The notes under the pieces: generated by a model
The model's input: only the letters and a program-made list of their open reading frames with translations
The model's database searches: none
What the model was told of the DNA's origin: nothing
Assembly: GCA_020466095.1 (NCBI GenBank)
Contig: CM035807.1
Coordinates: 110,839,308-110,903,307 of the forward strand
Length of the DNA: 64,000 nt
Source of the DNA: Chlorops oryzae
Lineage: Eukaryota > Arthropoda > Insecta > Diptera > Chloropidae
Direction of reading: 5' to 3'
Shown here: positions 1 to 11,131 of the stretch, piece after piece
How the letters are laid out: each line of letters begins with the position of its first letter
Numbering within the stretch: position 1 is the stretch's first letter
Program-made: the position numbers and the translations under genes

Positions 1-1275
1 GCCCACTCTTTTTATTGAGTATGGAACACCCTGTATATTCTTAGTAACAAAAAATTTTAAGTATAATTTTAGGCAAAAATTTAAACCCGTAAATTCAATC
101 TATTTTGCACAACTTGAGAATGCAAATAGTCATGCATTACATTCGCTGGGACATCGCCGTGTTAAAAATAATCGATTCTGTAATGCATAAACGGTACGCC
201 TTTTGAATTACTTTTTGCATTACCATCGGTTACAAATAACTGCTGGGTAGCTCACAGCGAAGTCGACAGCGCATTCACACACACAATTATGAATGTTTAC
301 GTATAAGTTTGGTCATCACTGTTTTAGAGGGTTCTTTTTGTGTTTCATAATAGATCCCAGTATTGGAGGTACCCCTAAAAATGGTCCGATTTTCTTGAAC
401 CATTCTCGGACGTGATCCTCCTACTCATGTTCCCGCCAATACGCATTCCCAATTTCTTCAAGGAAGCTCAAATTTCGATCATCAGAAATTTTAAAATCTT
501 TCTACAAGAAAACTGTAGAGGGACGGGAGGACAGACTAAATCGAATCTCCTGGCTAACTATACTCAATTTGGTCCATCTTCAAATGAGTTCTGGGTATTA
601 CACACAATCGCAGACCACAATATACCCTCGACACAGAGTGTGCCGCATCCAACGATTACGTGAAACCGTCATTCCGGGGCAGATGCAATTATGTTTTGTA
701 ATAACTTCATTACATTTTTGGCAACTAATTAAATAAGCCATTCAAAATTTGGTGCGAACAATTCAGTTTTAATGAGAAATTGCTGCATAAATTTAATGAG
801 AATTCATTCAGTATTTTTCCTCCTCCCCCCACACTCTGTCCATTGCCATTTGAGGAAGTGTGTGTGTGCAGTTGTTATTCTGAGAATTCTTGAGGGCTTT
901 CCGCGAATTCCAGAGCCATCGATGGATGAATGGAACGTTATTCAGTTAAATATTCGAGGTCATTTCCTAATAACTAAATTAAATAAATATGTAACTACAA
1001 ATGTTATTCTTTTCTTATTCAAATTGCCCTAAGCTTGTTACTTTTCGAACGTTAGAAAAAAAAGGATATTTTTGCGAGTTTTTTGGGACTGACTGGGTAA
1101 ATTGTTAGTTGTATAAAGTTAGTGTATTTTTCACATGAAACATTTACAATAGAGCCTGGATGGAGTGAACGACTTTTTGTATGGCCTGTTCATGTTATCG
1201 AGGTTGTTCACACTATTGAATTTGATTTAAATATGTCACAAATTTACATGTAAGGTTGACAAAAAAAAACCCTAT
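1..1275. other. Intergenic AT-rich DNA, no gene seen
   Basis: No reading frame here has a recognisable domain or splice context. The first 45 bases carry the phrase ACACCCTGTAT, which recurs near 29,905 and 36,545 and is a common end of short insect repeats. A short purine-rich piece related to the CCCGGGGAA repeat family begins at about 1276. Confidence 0.5.
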
Positions 1276-1367
1276 TCTAAATGAATATTCCCCGGGAGTT
1301 TTTCCCCAGAAATTCTTCTTCGCCAGAAAAGGAAGTATTCTAAGCTTCAATAAAGGATAAAATTCTT

Positions 1368-1659
1368 AATAAATTTTCAACTAATAACATCGACGGTAAT
1401 CACAGCTTTCTGGCTATTGCACATTTTTCGAAAATATTTATTCTTTTCACTTGAATTTGTTCCCCTGTTACCAACAGCTGGGCCACCTTTTCACTTCGCC
1501 TTCGAATGAACAAATGATGCTTTCTCGGAAATAAAAGAAATCACTCCTCCACTATTGGTCAACATTCCTTCGCTGGCCTTTGGTCAATTATGCAGAGCGC
1601 ATTGAAGGAAAAGTCGTCTTTTTTACCACTGCCACTGTCATTTTACAATGGCATTACGT
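1368..1659 (-). repeat. Inverted duplicate of the HDDC2 5' region
   Basis: Read on the minus strand, this stretch is almost identical to 20513-20796, the region just upstream of and within the presumed HDDC2 leader. The main differences are an extra block of about 17 bases near 1595-1611 and a single-base indel near 1382. It ends abruptly against an AGTACTAG-rich repeat at about 1660 and against CCCGGGG-type repeat DNA on the other side. It could be a segmental duplication of a promoter, or both copies could belong to a dispersed repeat. Confidence 0.85.
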
Positions 1660-1660
1660 C

Positions 1661-2105
1661 CCTGTAGGAATTTGAACTAGTGTCGTACTAGTACTTTACT
1701 AGTGCAAAAGCCACCAGTACTAGTTCTTTTCTATACCCTTGTCCATATAAAATTCTGTCGAAAATCAGTATAACATCTGTACAGGAAAGCACTAGTACAG
1801 TATGCACCAGAATTATTCTAGTACTTTTCGATCCAATTGGGTAAATTGGCACCAGTTAAATACTAGTGATGTTTACGGGAAAAAGTTTACAGAATCGTGA
1901 AGTTTTTTTTTCAGTACAAAATGGAAAAAAATATTTATAATAAAAGAAAACCATTCGGTTCTGTATTTATTATCAATTTATAACGCCTCAATGAATGAAT
2001 GCAATTATTCCACTGACCACTAGTATAGTTATGGTGCAAACTTACCCAAACATTGCACTAGTTCTTATAGTACTGGTAAAAGTACTAGTTCTTTTAGGCA
2101 AATTG
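1661..2105. repeat. AGTACTAG-rich palindromic repeat (MITE-like)
   Basis: The two ends carry clustered ACTAGT/AGTACTAGT words in opposite orientation (about 1673-1735 and 2020-2098), with an AT-rich centre. This is a palindromic, non-coding arrangement typical of a small non-autonomous element, but no clear target duplication was found. Confidence 0.45.
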
Positions 2106-2820
2106 ATTAACAGCTATCTACAGGGTTAATTTTGAGGCTCAACATTTTTCCAGCCAATTATTTCTTAATAATTTCATTGACTTATTCTATTAACATATTT
2201 TTCAAATATTGGCTAATGGATATTTCCGGAAATTATTGGACTCAAGGACGACCAAATATTATAGAGGCGAGATTCAATTTTTGACCACTGAAAATTTTGC
2301 CGTTTTTTCGTCTCAGCATCACACTTTGAATACTTTTGGCCCGTGAAAAATTTATATGAAGGAGAACTAATATGGCATTAAAATCAGCGGTCAGTTTAGT
2401 CTCGCATCTACATAACATTTAGTGGTCCTTTTGGTTCCGAAACCCTGACGTATCATAGGAAGTCGGACACTGCGACTTCTTGTCTATGAGATCGTCAAAG
2501 ATTTTAAAAAAATTTTTATCAGCTTAACCCTATGAAAATGCTAAGAACGAAGGCGGGTGTGACAAAACTTGATCAAAATGAATAACTCCCTGGGAATTTT
2601 TGCCCCAGAAAATTTTCTCCGCAAAAAAGGAAGTATTTTAAGGGTCAATATATAGGATTTTGCTCAAATAGGTTCAAAATATTTGGTGCCTTCATATTTA
2701 CTTCCCCTTTGTGCTTGGAATTATTTTTCAAATCTGCAGGGAAAACTCCCCGGTAATATTAAGAATTGGGCCGATTATGAGCAAACATTCCCAAGGCGGC
2801 TTACATATTCATTCATAAAC
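2106..2820. other. Non-coding DNA with degenerate CCCGGGG-family repeat
   Basis: About 2575-2770 resembles a strongly diverged copy of the palindromic family seen at 8819-9051 (CCCTGGGAATTTTTGCCCC on the left, CTCCCCGGTAATATT on the right). No gene is visible. Confidence 0.35.
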
Positions 2821-2825
2821 CCATC

Positions 2826-3098
2826 ACTGAAGCGCTCAAATTTAGTCAGATGAGATGGGTTTGCCATGTTCAGAGGCAACCGCCGGAGAACCCCGGAAAA
2901 GAGGGCAGGCAGCCCGAAAAATACGTGAACCGGTCAGGTGAAAAAATATCAACAAAGGATGGGTCTCAGCGATGGCATGATCTAGGATCGGAATGCCTAC
3001 AGGGGGGTGCTGAGACCCACACCTCAGGACGACCACGAGCGAATCCGAAAAGGGGGAAAAAAGTGTTGAGAAGAAGAAAAATTAGCTTAAGCCCCTGA
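2826..3098 (+). pseudogene. Possible decayed non-LTR retrotransposon ORF end
   Basis: An 82-residue open frame begins with MRWVCHVQRQ and continues with a basic, Gly/Pro/Arg-rich tail ending GRPRANPKRGKK. C-terminal ends of insect non-LTR retrotransposon ORF2 proteins often have an RW-GHV-R motif followed by GRPR-RW, so this may be a remnant. There is no reverse transcriptase or poly-A tail nearby. It is a weak assignment; a chance ORF is the alternative. Confidence 0.25.
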
Positions 3099-3353
3099 TT
3101 CTTGGAGCTCATTCGAATAAATAAATTTTTTTTAAATAATTTCAGCTCCTAAGGACTGCTTTTATGGAGCGCAAAGGCTCTGATAGGTGCTCTAAATGAG
3201 AATTTTTTCGGGAGAAAAGAGCATGGAGCCCAATGTGGAAAAAGTGTACTTTTCGGGCTCTCAAAATGTATCTTTTATGACTGCTAGAGTGCCCTTTAAG
3301 ACCCTCTTTCAGATATAAATTTGTAAAAACATGACTCCCTTAATGCTCCTAGG

Positions 3354-4060
3354 TAGGGTTCCCAACCATACTTTATAATATAGTATCCTACTTTATTTCT
3401 GATCGATATACTTTATACTTTCTTAGAACAATAAAGTATCCTAAAATACTTTATTTTTAATATATTCAGCAGTTTTTACCAAACACACATCATGAAGTTC
3501 ATTGAACAAAATAAATACAGGTGAGAAACTCTATAACGACCTAATTTGAAACAAATTTCTCTTTATAGCGAACCTTCTCAAGGCTTTTTTTGCTACATTA
3601 TATTGCCTTTTTGCTCCTAACAACAAATCCTCTCATCGACGATTTTATTTTTCACGTCCACTGAAATTCATTATAGAGAGTTTCGCGAATATCGCAATTT
3701 TGGCAACTTAAGTACATATGTACTTATTTATTCAAATATAGCATTAATTGCAATTGTAAGTAGGTGAAACAAATCATAGACCAACTACAATGTTCCGCAA
3801 GCAATAAAAAGTGTATACTAAAGAACAAAAGTATACTAACTACCAGTAAGTTACTAGTATTTCAGTGTGAGAGATAATTTCAATTGAATATATGGTAGTA
3901 TGAAAGCATGTTATTTATTTTTATATTTTTTAAATATTTTATATGTTCTGTTTTTTAATAACAGAACTTAAAAATACTTTATTTTTTAGTAAAATACTTT
4001 ATTTTTTAATTACTAAATAAGCTTATACTTTATTTTGCCCTTAGAAAGTTGGCAACCCTA
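3354..4060. mobile_element. Non-autonomous hAT-type element, 8-bp duplication CTCCTAGG
   Basis: The element begins TAGGGTTCCCAACC and ends GGCAACCCTA, and is flanked by exact 8-bp copies of CTCCTAGG (3346-3353 and 4061-4068). The 8-bp duplication and such terminal repeats are characteristic of hAT transposons. It has no transposase. Its interior (about 3524-3680) contains a diverged relative of the pogo-like MITE at 33001. Confidence 0.8.
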
Positions 4061-4156
4061 CTCCTAGGCGTTGTTTTTATGACGCTTTGGAAAAAGCACT
4101 ACTACAAAGAGCTCCGTTAGGAGTCCTTTTACACTCTTTTTCGGAGCACTCCGTAT

Positions 4157-4485
4157 CAGTGCTGTCGTTTTTAATTTTCGTTTAATAGTATAGCTTGCTT
4201 TTTTTTGGTAGTATTTTGGGGCATTTTGTAGTACTTTTAGGAAATCAAATAAAATGGGTTGGAAATATAATATTTAACCAATGCACTTCTCTTAAAAACT
4301 ATTTCCTGGATCATCCAGATGTCTTTTTTCATTTTTGAGGAAAAATGTTTGACGGATACTTGTAATCTACTATACAGATCTGCATTTTTAGATAAATGTA
4401 GTAATATTTCAATTTTAGTAGTATAGTAGTACGGGTGATGAAATTGTAGTAAAATATTACAATTGTAGTAATTCCGACAGTACAG
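4157..4485. mobile_element. Non-autonomous hAT-type MITE, 8-bp duplication CTCCGTAT
   Basis: A 329-bp TAGTA-rich insertion flanked by exact copies of CTCCGTAT (4149-4156, 4486-4493). The ends CAGTGCTGTCG and CGACAGTACAG are imperfect inverted repeats. It lies in the same host repeat as the element at 3354, about 90 bases of host sequence away. Confidence 0.75.
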
Positions 4486-4530
4486 CTCCGTATATAGTTG
4501 ACTGAGTAGTTTTATCTGATTCTTTCATTG

Positions 4531-5073
4531 GAAGAAATATTGTGGCATTAGTGGGTTAAGTCTTTCTGTCACACAGAAACAGGAAGACAAAACCGAACCA
4601 AAAACAGAAAAGAGGAGTGCCATTTAATTTGAATTTATTAACAATTTATTTCAATCCATGCCCGGTCGAAAAGCAATGAAATTGAAAGTACTCAATTGCC
4701 TTTGTTTCTATGACCAAAATTCTTGATTATTATTTCTATTAACAATTCACCAGACTGTCGTGCAATAAAATGATGAAATTGCTTCCACAACATTTCAATT
4801 GAAGGAATAAAAAACTTCTCAAGATCGATAAAAAAACCAGTTGCCTGCAATAAATATTTTTAAAATTTATATATATTTATTTTTATTTTTGTTTCTATAT
4901 CTTTGATTTCGTTCGCAAGACTTTCGCTTACTGTTGGCCATGTACCTTATTTAATTGTTTACTTATCGTTACTTTTAATAGCTCAGAACACCGTTAAATA
5001 GCAAAAAAAAACACGAATAAAAACAACAATAAAACGAAAGGCAAAAAGCGTGCAATGAAGACTATATAAACAC
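4531..5073. other. Non-coding AT-rich DNA
   Basis: No open frame, repeat boundary or RNA gene was recognised in this stretch. Confidence 0.4.
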
Positions 5074-5078
5074 CGTCG

Positions 5079-7349
5079 CACAGTGGTTCCTTTGAGATAT
5101 TTAACTGAACGAAATTATTTTATTGATGAAATCGATAGAGAGGATCCAGACAAGTAAAAAATTGTTCTACAAGTGGGTCCGATTCGGAACCGTTTGGGAG
5201 TTAAAGGGTTAATACTCCTCTTCGCATTTTCGTAAAAACGGCTGTTATTGCAAACTATTTTACGCTCAAACGCTACGGTTTTTAAATAGACCGCAAAGGA
5301 AGTTTTAAACTTTATTGATTGAACTTACATACAAAAGATCAACTGGAATTAGTAATTGACGGTTTAACATAATATTACGCCCACAAAATCAAAAATTTGG
5401 TACATTTTTGACATTTCCCTGAGTTTGCGGTCAGTTTTGCTCTAAAATATAAGTTTTTCAACATATTTTGATGAAATTTTATATTTGAACATGCTTAAAG
5501 GCAAGTAACATGATTTCCAAAAATTGAAAAATTGGGCGTGGCTGAAGGGCGTTTTTCGAAAAATGTCTCCTACACCCGAAATTCAAATGGGACTTGAACG
5601 AAATTTGGCACTTATGCTTTCTTTGTAGCCATAAACATCCTCCTCAAAAATGTCCTTGATCGGTCCACTATTAAGGGTACCTTCAGTACTAGGGTCTGTC
5701 ACAAAAATCCCAAAACTTTTATCAGCCAAATATTTTATGTATTTTTTTCAATTTTTTGCGATTTTTTCTGCAAGTAAATTTTTTAAAGGTACACTTGTAG
5801 CTATCAAAAAAAGTAAGGTTTCTTCATGGGATCAGAATGGGACAATTAGTTCCGTTCTCCCAAAAGATTAGTTTCGGGAGTTTTGTTTATTTTTAAATAA
5901 ATTTTTCTTAAAATAATTCTCAACTCAACAGTTTCTATGATATAAATTTCAAGTATACCAATTTCAAAAGGTTATTGCTATACAAAAAAATGAAAACTAA
6001 AGTTTTGAATAGAATCAATTATAGATCAATTTTTTTAACCGCAGCTCAACACATTTCATACGCGTAATTAGTGTTGAAACAAAATGAGTAAATACTACTT
6101 GATATCGAATACTTTTAGTCGATACTGAGTATATTTTGTACTCAATACTTACCACCAAGTATTTTCGCGGTATCGACACTTTAATGTCGGTATTTGCTCA
6201 TAATATTTTTCCATGTATTAGTGATAAAATTTGGAGGGTTTTTCCCTTTTTAAGGGACTTTTTCGATGTCATTTTGAAATGGATTTTTCGTAACCATTTT
6301 CCTAGGAAGGGAAAGGATTTTTATAAATTTTTTAAGGTAAACCTCGCCAAATTATTGGGGCTGACAAGAAACGTAATTCAAAAAGAAAGTCTAAGGTCGT
6401 ATCCATGTTAGCTTGATTAAATGCAAAGTGTCGTATTTGTTTTAAAACACTGAAGTATTGCATACATCTTTTGATGTGTAAATACCAGAATCATAAAAAT
6501 TTGCTTAATCTTGAAAGTACTACCCAGTACGATATTTTGGTTCGGTATTTTAGTGGTATCGAATTTATTTCGATACAATTAAATGAGTACTGTTTGTATC
6601 GAATATTTCATGGTATCGTTTCATACTATTACGCAGTAACATGTATCCAAGAATTTTTGATCGATAAATAAATACCCTCATATATTGTCGAAAAATAACC
6701 CAAACTTTATCCACCAATATTTTAGTAATAACTTAAATTTATTTGACCTCAGAAATTTAAGTACACCAGAATGAGGTTTTTCTGAAAATATGGGCGTATT
6801 TCATTTAAAATTGAACATTGGATTCTAAAGAAATATTAAGTATTTTTAAAATATGTATCTAAGAAATACACAAAAAATATTAAAGTAACTTAAAATATCA
6901 GTCTTATTCATGACTTAAAAAAAGGAACAAGTCTTACAACATGTTAGGGACACCGACTAGTACAGCAAAAAGTAGGTCATCTTGGTACTGGATAGGGAAA
7001 ACACGATTTACATTTCTCATAAGTAGTAAATATACCTTAAATGTATCATAAAATTTGATATAAATTACCATACTTATATCAATTTGTCGGTATTTAGTGA
7101 CAAAAACCAAATATAAATGAGTAGGATCATAAACTTTCCATATCTTCAACACTCTACGCGTAATTCAAGGAAAAAAATTAAAAATTCATTGCATACTTTT
7201 AAGTCTTAATTCCAAAGTCATTTGAAGTGTAAATGCAATTATATTGCTATTTCTATTTCAGTGGACATTCTCTAAGCGAAAAATGCCCTACAGTAGCTTA
7301 AATCCGGAATGAATTTCGTTCAGCTAAATAGCTCAAACGAACCACTGTG
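5079..7349. mobile_element. Transib-like non-autonomous transposon, 5-bp duplication CGTCG
   Basis: The ends are 37-bp inverted repeats with three mismatches; both begin CACAGTGGTTC and share CTGAACGAAAT at their inner edge. The target duplication is an exact 5-bp CGTCG (5074-5078, 7350-7354). Transib transposons, relatives of RAG1, have termini starting with CACAGTG-like heptamers and 5-bp GC-rich duplications, so the match is strong. No transposase ORF is present in the 2.27 kb interior, which is AT-rich, so it is non-autonomous or decayed. A hAT-like MITE (6069-6628) has inserted into it. Confidence 0.75.
6069..6628 (+). mobile_element. hAT-type MITE (TAGTGTTGAAAC family), copy 1
   Basis: Closely similar to 15479-16056 and in the same orientation. 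It starts TAGTGTTGAAACAAAATGAG and ends with a degraded CGTTTCATACTA, where copy 2 has CGTTTCAACACTA. The interior is rich in GTATCGATA words in both orientations. Copy 1 has accumulated small deletions, and its target duplication is no longer clear. Confidence 0.75.
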
Positions 7350-7354
7350 CGTCG

Positions 7355-8123
7355 TAAATACTCTACTCGCGACTTGGAATAGAGCTGTGTAAATAAATGA
7401 ACTGCATTGGTTGCGTGCTCTACCCAGATGTAAGGCAGATTTTACGGTCTTGAATGCCAACGATGGATTTTCATTTTAACACAAATGCCCATTCGTTCAC
7501 GGGTCGGATATTAGAAAAAGAAAAATAAATATTTGAAATTAGTAATAAAATCGTAAAAAAAAAAATAAATTTAAAATATAAAAAGTAAGGAGCAAGTTCA
7601 AACATAACTACATACATTCTGCGCAATTATGAGCTTTTCCTTAAGTACTAAAAAAGTATTCTTTGTAGGCGCATTATTGACAAACACACAGAGAGACTCT
7701 TGTAAATGCCATCGTATCGCTTGCGATGCACAGTCACGATAGCGTCGGGTAATGTAGTAGCGTGATGAAGGTTGTCTCGATTTACTTTGGTTATGCAATG
7801 ATTCGAAAAACCAGAGCATGAACAACTGGAAAACCTCAACTTTGCAAAAAGAACAATGCAAGAGTTTTTTGTACTTTTTGTACGTCCAATGCTGCAAAAA
7901 AAATGTGTTTTAAGAATGGATCGTTCTTATTTTTTCTTCTTCTTCGACTTTAATGTATTTTCAGAAATTGGGGCTTCTTGAATGTATGTGGATACGATTT
8001 CGAAATTTTTCTCTTATGACTAATGTTTAATGAATGCTTTAAACAAAAGGTTTACATTTTTTGTTTCTCCATTTCATTTGACACATAAATTTAAAGAGTA
8101 GGTACCTCAGGAGTGGAATCAAA
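7355..8123. other. Non-coding DNA, no feature recognised
   Basis: Open frames on the minus strand (7598-7897) have no domain resemblance and lack initiation or splice context. Nothing else stood out. Confidence 0.4.
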
Positions 8124-8166
8124 TACAGTCAAACTTCTATAACTCGAACCACCATTATCCAAAGAA

Positions 8167-8328
8167 CAGTGGCGTAGCGAGACATTTCGGCGCCCGGGAA
8201 ACAATGGGGGCACATGCAGGAAATTCCGCCCCTCCAATTGGCCTCAATAAAAATACCTTCATAAAAATTGAAACACGATTTGGCGTCCGGGGCGTCTTCC
8301 CCCTTCTACCCCCCTCACTACGCAACTG
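8167..8328 (+). mobile_element. hAT-type MITE, CAGTGGCGTAGCGAG family, copy 1
   Basis: A 162-bp element with ends CAGTGGCGTAGCGAG and CACTACGCAACTG, flanked by exact 8-bp duplications CCAAAGAA (8159-8166, 8329-8336). The interior includes TTTCGGCGCCCGG. Related copies are at 8425 (inverted), 18128 and 59636 (partial). Confidence 0.85.
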
Positions 8329-8424
8329 CCAAAGAAATGGTTCAAGTTGTAGAGGCCTCGATCTAGGAAATCGAAATTGTAAGTATATAAAATATTCGCT
8401 ATTGCCACCCGATTCAGTTCAGTT

Positions 8425-8589
8425 CAGTAGCGTAGCGAGGGGGATAGAAGGGGAAAGACACCCCGGACGCCAAATCAGATTTCAATTTTTATGAAAGTAT
8501 TTTTATTGAGGTCGGTTGGAGGGGGAGGCATTCTCTTGCATTGTTTCCCCATCGTACCCCGGGCGCCGAAATGTCTCGCTACGCCACTG
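8425..8589 (-). mobile_element. hAT-type MITE, CAGTGGCGTAGCGAG family, copy 2
   Basis: An inverted copy of the element at 8167, with ends CAGTAGCGTAGCGAGG and CTCGCTACGCCACTG. The flanking 8-mers GTTCAGTT and GTTCGGAT match at 6 of 8 positions, so it probably inserted independently. Together the two copies make a large hairpin inside the pogo-like MITE. Confidence 0.75.
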
Positions 8590-8818
8590 GTTCGGATTAT
8601 AGATAGTTCGAGATGTAGAAGTTCGAGTTATGGAAGTTTGACTGTATTTATTATGGCGATGTGAAAACTAGCTTCCCGCAGTGGAGTAACTATCGGGGTG
8701 TTAGGGGTGACAATCTAATCCAGGGGGCCCACGCAATTGTGTCAACTAACTGTGTCAATCGAAAGATATTTTAAAATATCGCAATTATATTTTTCCCCAC
8801 ATAATTCAAATCAAATTT

Positions 8819-9051
8819 CAGCCCCGATTCTGAATATTCCCGGGGAACGAATTCCCGGGGAATTTACTTCTCTCGAGACCAAAATTCTCCTTTTTTTTAA
8901 ATAGATAGGGTAAGAGAAATCATGGGTATGGGTTAAATACCCATTCCATATCAAACTTCTTCCCCCAAATATTCAAAAAAGAAAAAGTTTACTCTCGAGA
9001 AAAGTAAATTCCCCAGGAATTTGTTCCCCGGGAATATTCAGAATGGGGCTG
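8819..9051. mobile_element. Palindromic MITE, CCCGGGGAA family, copy 1
   Basis: The ends CAGCCCCGATTCTGAATATT and, inverted, CAGCCCCATTCTGAATATTC enclose a near-perfect hairpin with CCCGGGGAA and TCTCGAGA in each arm. Other copies are at 29975-30192 and 39041-39175 (truncated); more diverged relatives are near 1276, 2575 and 36,690-36,870. Confidence 0.75.
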
Positions 9052-9718
9052 TTTATGAACGGCCCCTCGATACATTTATAGATGTATTCTTACCTATTAA
9101 TACGTTTTTATATTTAAAATAAATATGTTAGAGGGGGCCCACCCGAAAAAAAATTCCCCCGGCCCAGCAAGGTGAAGTTACGCCACTGGCTTTCCGCAAG
9201 GGGAATCTCATGATTTACGGGCTTGGCAAACCCGCGGTCCCTAGCCAACAGTTTCACATTACTGATTGATTTGGACATAGAAATCGCAAAATGGTAGTGG
9301 TGTTGTGAGTCGTATTGTCTCAAGTCACGAAAGGTTCACCAAACGACCTTGTTAACTGGGTGAGACATGGTTGAACACCCGTGCCTGACCGCTGGAGAGA
9401 CCGGGGCCGCGGTTGTTGAAATGGTGAGCTGGCACTAAATCTCGACCAATCGATTTCTTTTTTGTGATTCCAGTGTGTATACCCCTGCAAATGAAGAAAT
9501 TGGTACGCTGTGGAAACTTTAAATTTAGACCCTGTGTAACTCCTCCAGTGCTCCTATTTTCAGTTTTTCTAGAATAAATTCAGCTTCAATCCCACTTCTT
9601 CAGATGCAAAGCTCTTCGTTCTTGCGTGCCCGTCTATTTTTGTTAAATTACTAAAGTGTCTATATTTGCTAGTGCTGCCACTTTTTTAAACTGTCAAAAT
9701 GAAATATTGTGTGAAAGA
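9052..9718. other. Non-coding; GC-rich repeat-like patch
   Basis: About 9195-9430 contains phrases such as CCCGCGGTCCCTAGCCAA that resemble 42,305-42,360 (CCCGCGGTCGCTAGCCAA), so it is probably part of an uncharacterised dispersed repeat. No coding region was identified. Confidence 0.35.
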
Positions 9719-9870
9719 GGCCATTTACACGTTAAGACATTTCGATAATGAAACACACTTTTTGTGGGCTAGGGACGCACGGGGATGTGGTATGGTAGCG
9801 TTTTTCTCTCTTCCCCCTGCCTCCCTTGCCAACGAAAATTTGTTTATTATCGAAATGTCTTAACGGTATA
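9719..9870. repeat. Palindromic MITE, GGCCATTTACACGTT family, copy 1
   Basis: It begins GGCCATTTACACGTTAAGAC and contains AAGACATTTCGATAATG and its inverse (AAATGTCTTAACG) about 130 bases apart. The centre, with GGGACGCACGGGGATGTG, recurs inverted within 18911-19342. Confidence 0.65.
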
Positions 9871-10056
9871 AAACCGTTTACCTTTTTAAAAAAATTAACT
9901 ATTTGAAAGCAAGATATGAAATTTTTTTTTATGTATTCAAAATTAATAAAAAAAAAATTTGTTCAAAATTGGGCAATTTCAAAAAGTACAGGAAGACTAA
10001 TTTGTAAAAAAAAGTCTAGGCCATTTCGGTATCTAATACTTTAAAAATGTTTATAA

Positions 10057-11131
10057 TTTTTAAAATTTGGTGAATTCGGGCTCGACAAAACTCCATAAAA
10101 TATTACCAAAAAATATTTAAAATATCAAAAATAAATGTATCTCAAAAGCTTTTTAGCCAGAAAAAGGCATTGAAAATAATATTTAAATTTCTTTTATTAT
10201 TAACAGTTTTCTTCCAATGGTCAATTTAATATTCAATTTGTTCACAAAACGCTGACATTAAGGAAATTTTTTCAATGACTTTTAAGGCATAAATGTTACA
10301 GATCTTAACGGGAATGAACTTGGAGACTTTAAGGCATTTCTCATTTAGCTAGATTTTTTAATATGTCTTTTAGGGAATTTTATTTCGAGCCAATTTTACG
10401 GACATATCACAGAGTTCTTCCGTTATCTATAAATGAAAAACTGTGTGGGATTTTCGCCTTCAAAAGTTTTTCAAAAGCGTCGTCTCAAGCAGTAACGTCC
10501 TTTTGAATCTTACTCCAATCCAATAAAAAAAAACCGAAGTAAATCAATGATTTACAATTGGCATTTTCTATATAAACATATCTATTTTTAAATAAATTTT
10601 TAATATTTAAAATTGACAATCATTAAATAATTTACTGAATTCGGGCTCGACAAAAACTCCCTAAAATAGGCAAAAAAAAATTCCTTTAAAATATCAAAAT
10701 TATGTATCTCAAAATCTTTGACTAACGCCCAAAAAAGGCATTGAAAATAATATCTTTTTGTCTTTTTTATTAACATTTTCTTGCATTCAATTGTAAATTA
10801 CAATGAATATAAAAGAACGCTGACAAAAGGAAATTTTTTTCAATGACTTTTAAGGCATAAATTACAGATCTTACGGGAATGAACTTGGAGACATTTACGG
10901 CATTTCTTCATTGTACTTCAAGTATTTTTTTTTCTTTGTCTTTTTAGGGAATTTTTTCCGAGCCTATCTTACGACACATAGCACGAGAGTTCTTCCGTTA
11001 TCTATGACTGATGCCTGTGTGGGCTTTTGGCCTTCAAAAGTTTTTCAAAAGTCTGTCGTCTCAAGCAGTAAGTACCCTTTTAATTTCTTACTCCAGTTAA
11101 AAAAAAAAACCCGAAGTAAATCAATGATTTA
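10057..11131 (+). repeat. Direct tandem duplication, two units of about 0.5 kb
   Basis: The segment from GAATTCGGGCTCGAC (10068) to GAAGTAAATCAATGATTTA (10536) recurs in the same orientation from 10637 to about 11131. Offsets between matching points are 569-577 bases. Several short indels separate the units, so the duplication is not recent. No convincing protein is encoded. Confidence 0.75.

Larger units (their letters stand above)
3130..4530 (+). repeat. Dispersed repeat split by two hAT-like insertions
   Basis: The pieces 3130-3353, 4061-4156 and 4494 onward join into one sequence that matches 38600-38890 (shared phrases: TTAGGAGTCC, TTTGGAGCACTCC, ATGATTGCTAGAATG-like). Two insertions with 8-bp target duplications interrupt it. 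The host repeat itself is non-coding and unidentified. Confidence 0.6.
8126..8644. mobile_element. pogo/Tigger-like MITE with TA duplication
   Basis: The left end CAGTCAAACTTCTATAACTC and the right end, read inverted, CAGTCAAACTTCCATAACTC are flanked by TA on both sides (8124-8125, 8645-8646). Such CAGT-RAAC-TATAA-CG ends are typical of pogo-group elements. Two copies of a CAGTGGCGTAGCG MITE are nested inside. Confidence 0.8.

Noticed and set aside
8204..8494. 96-codon ORF
   Set aside because: It spans two inverted MITE copies and the pogo-like centre.
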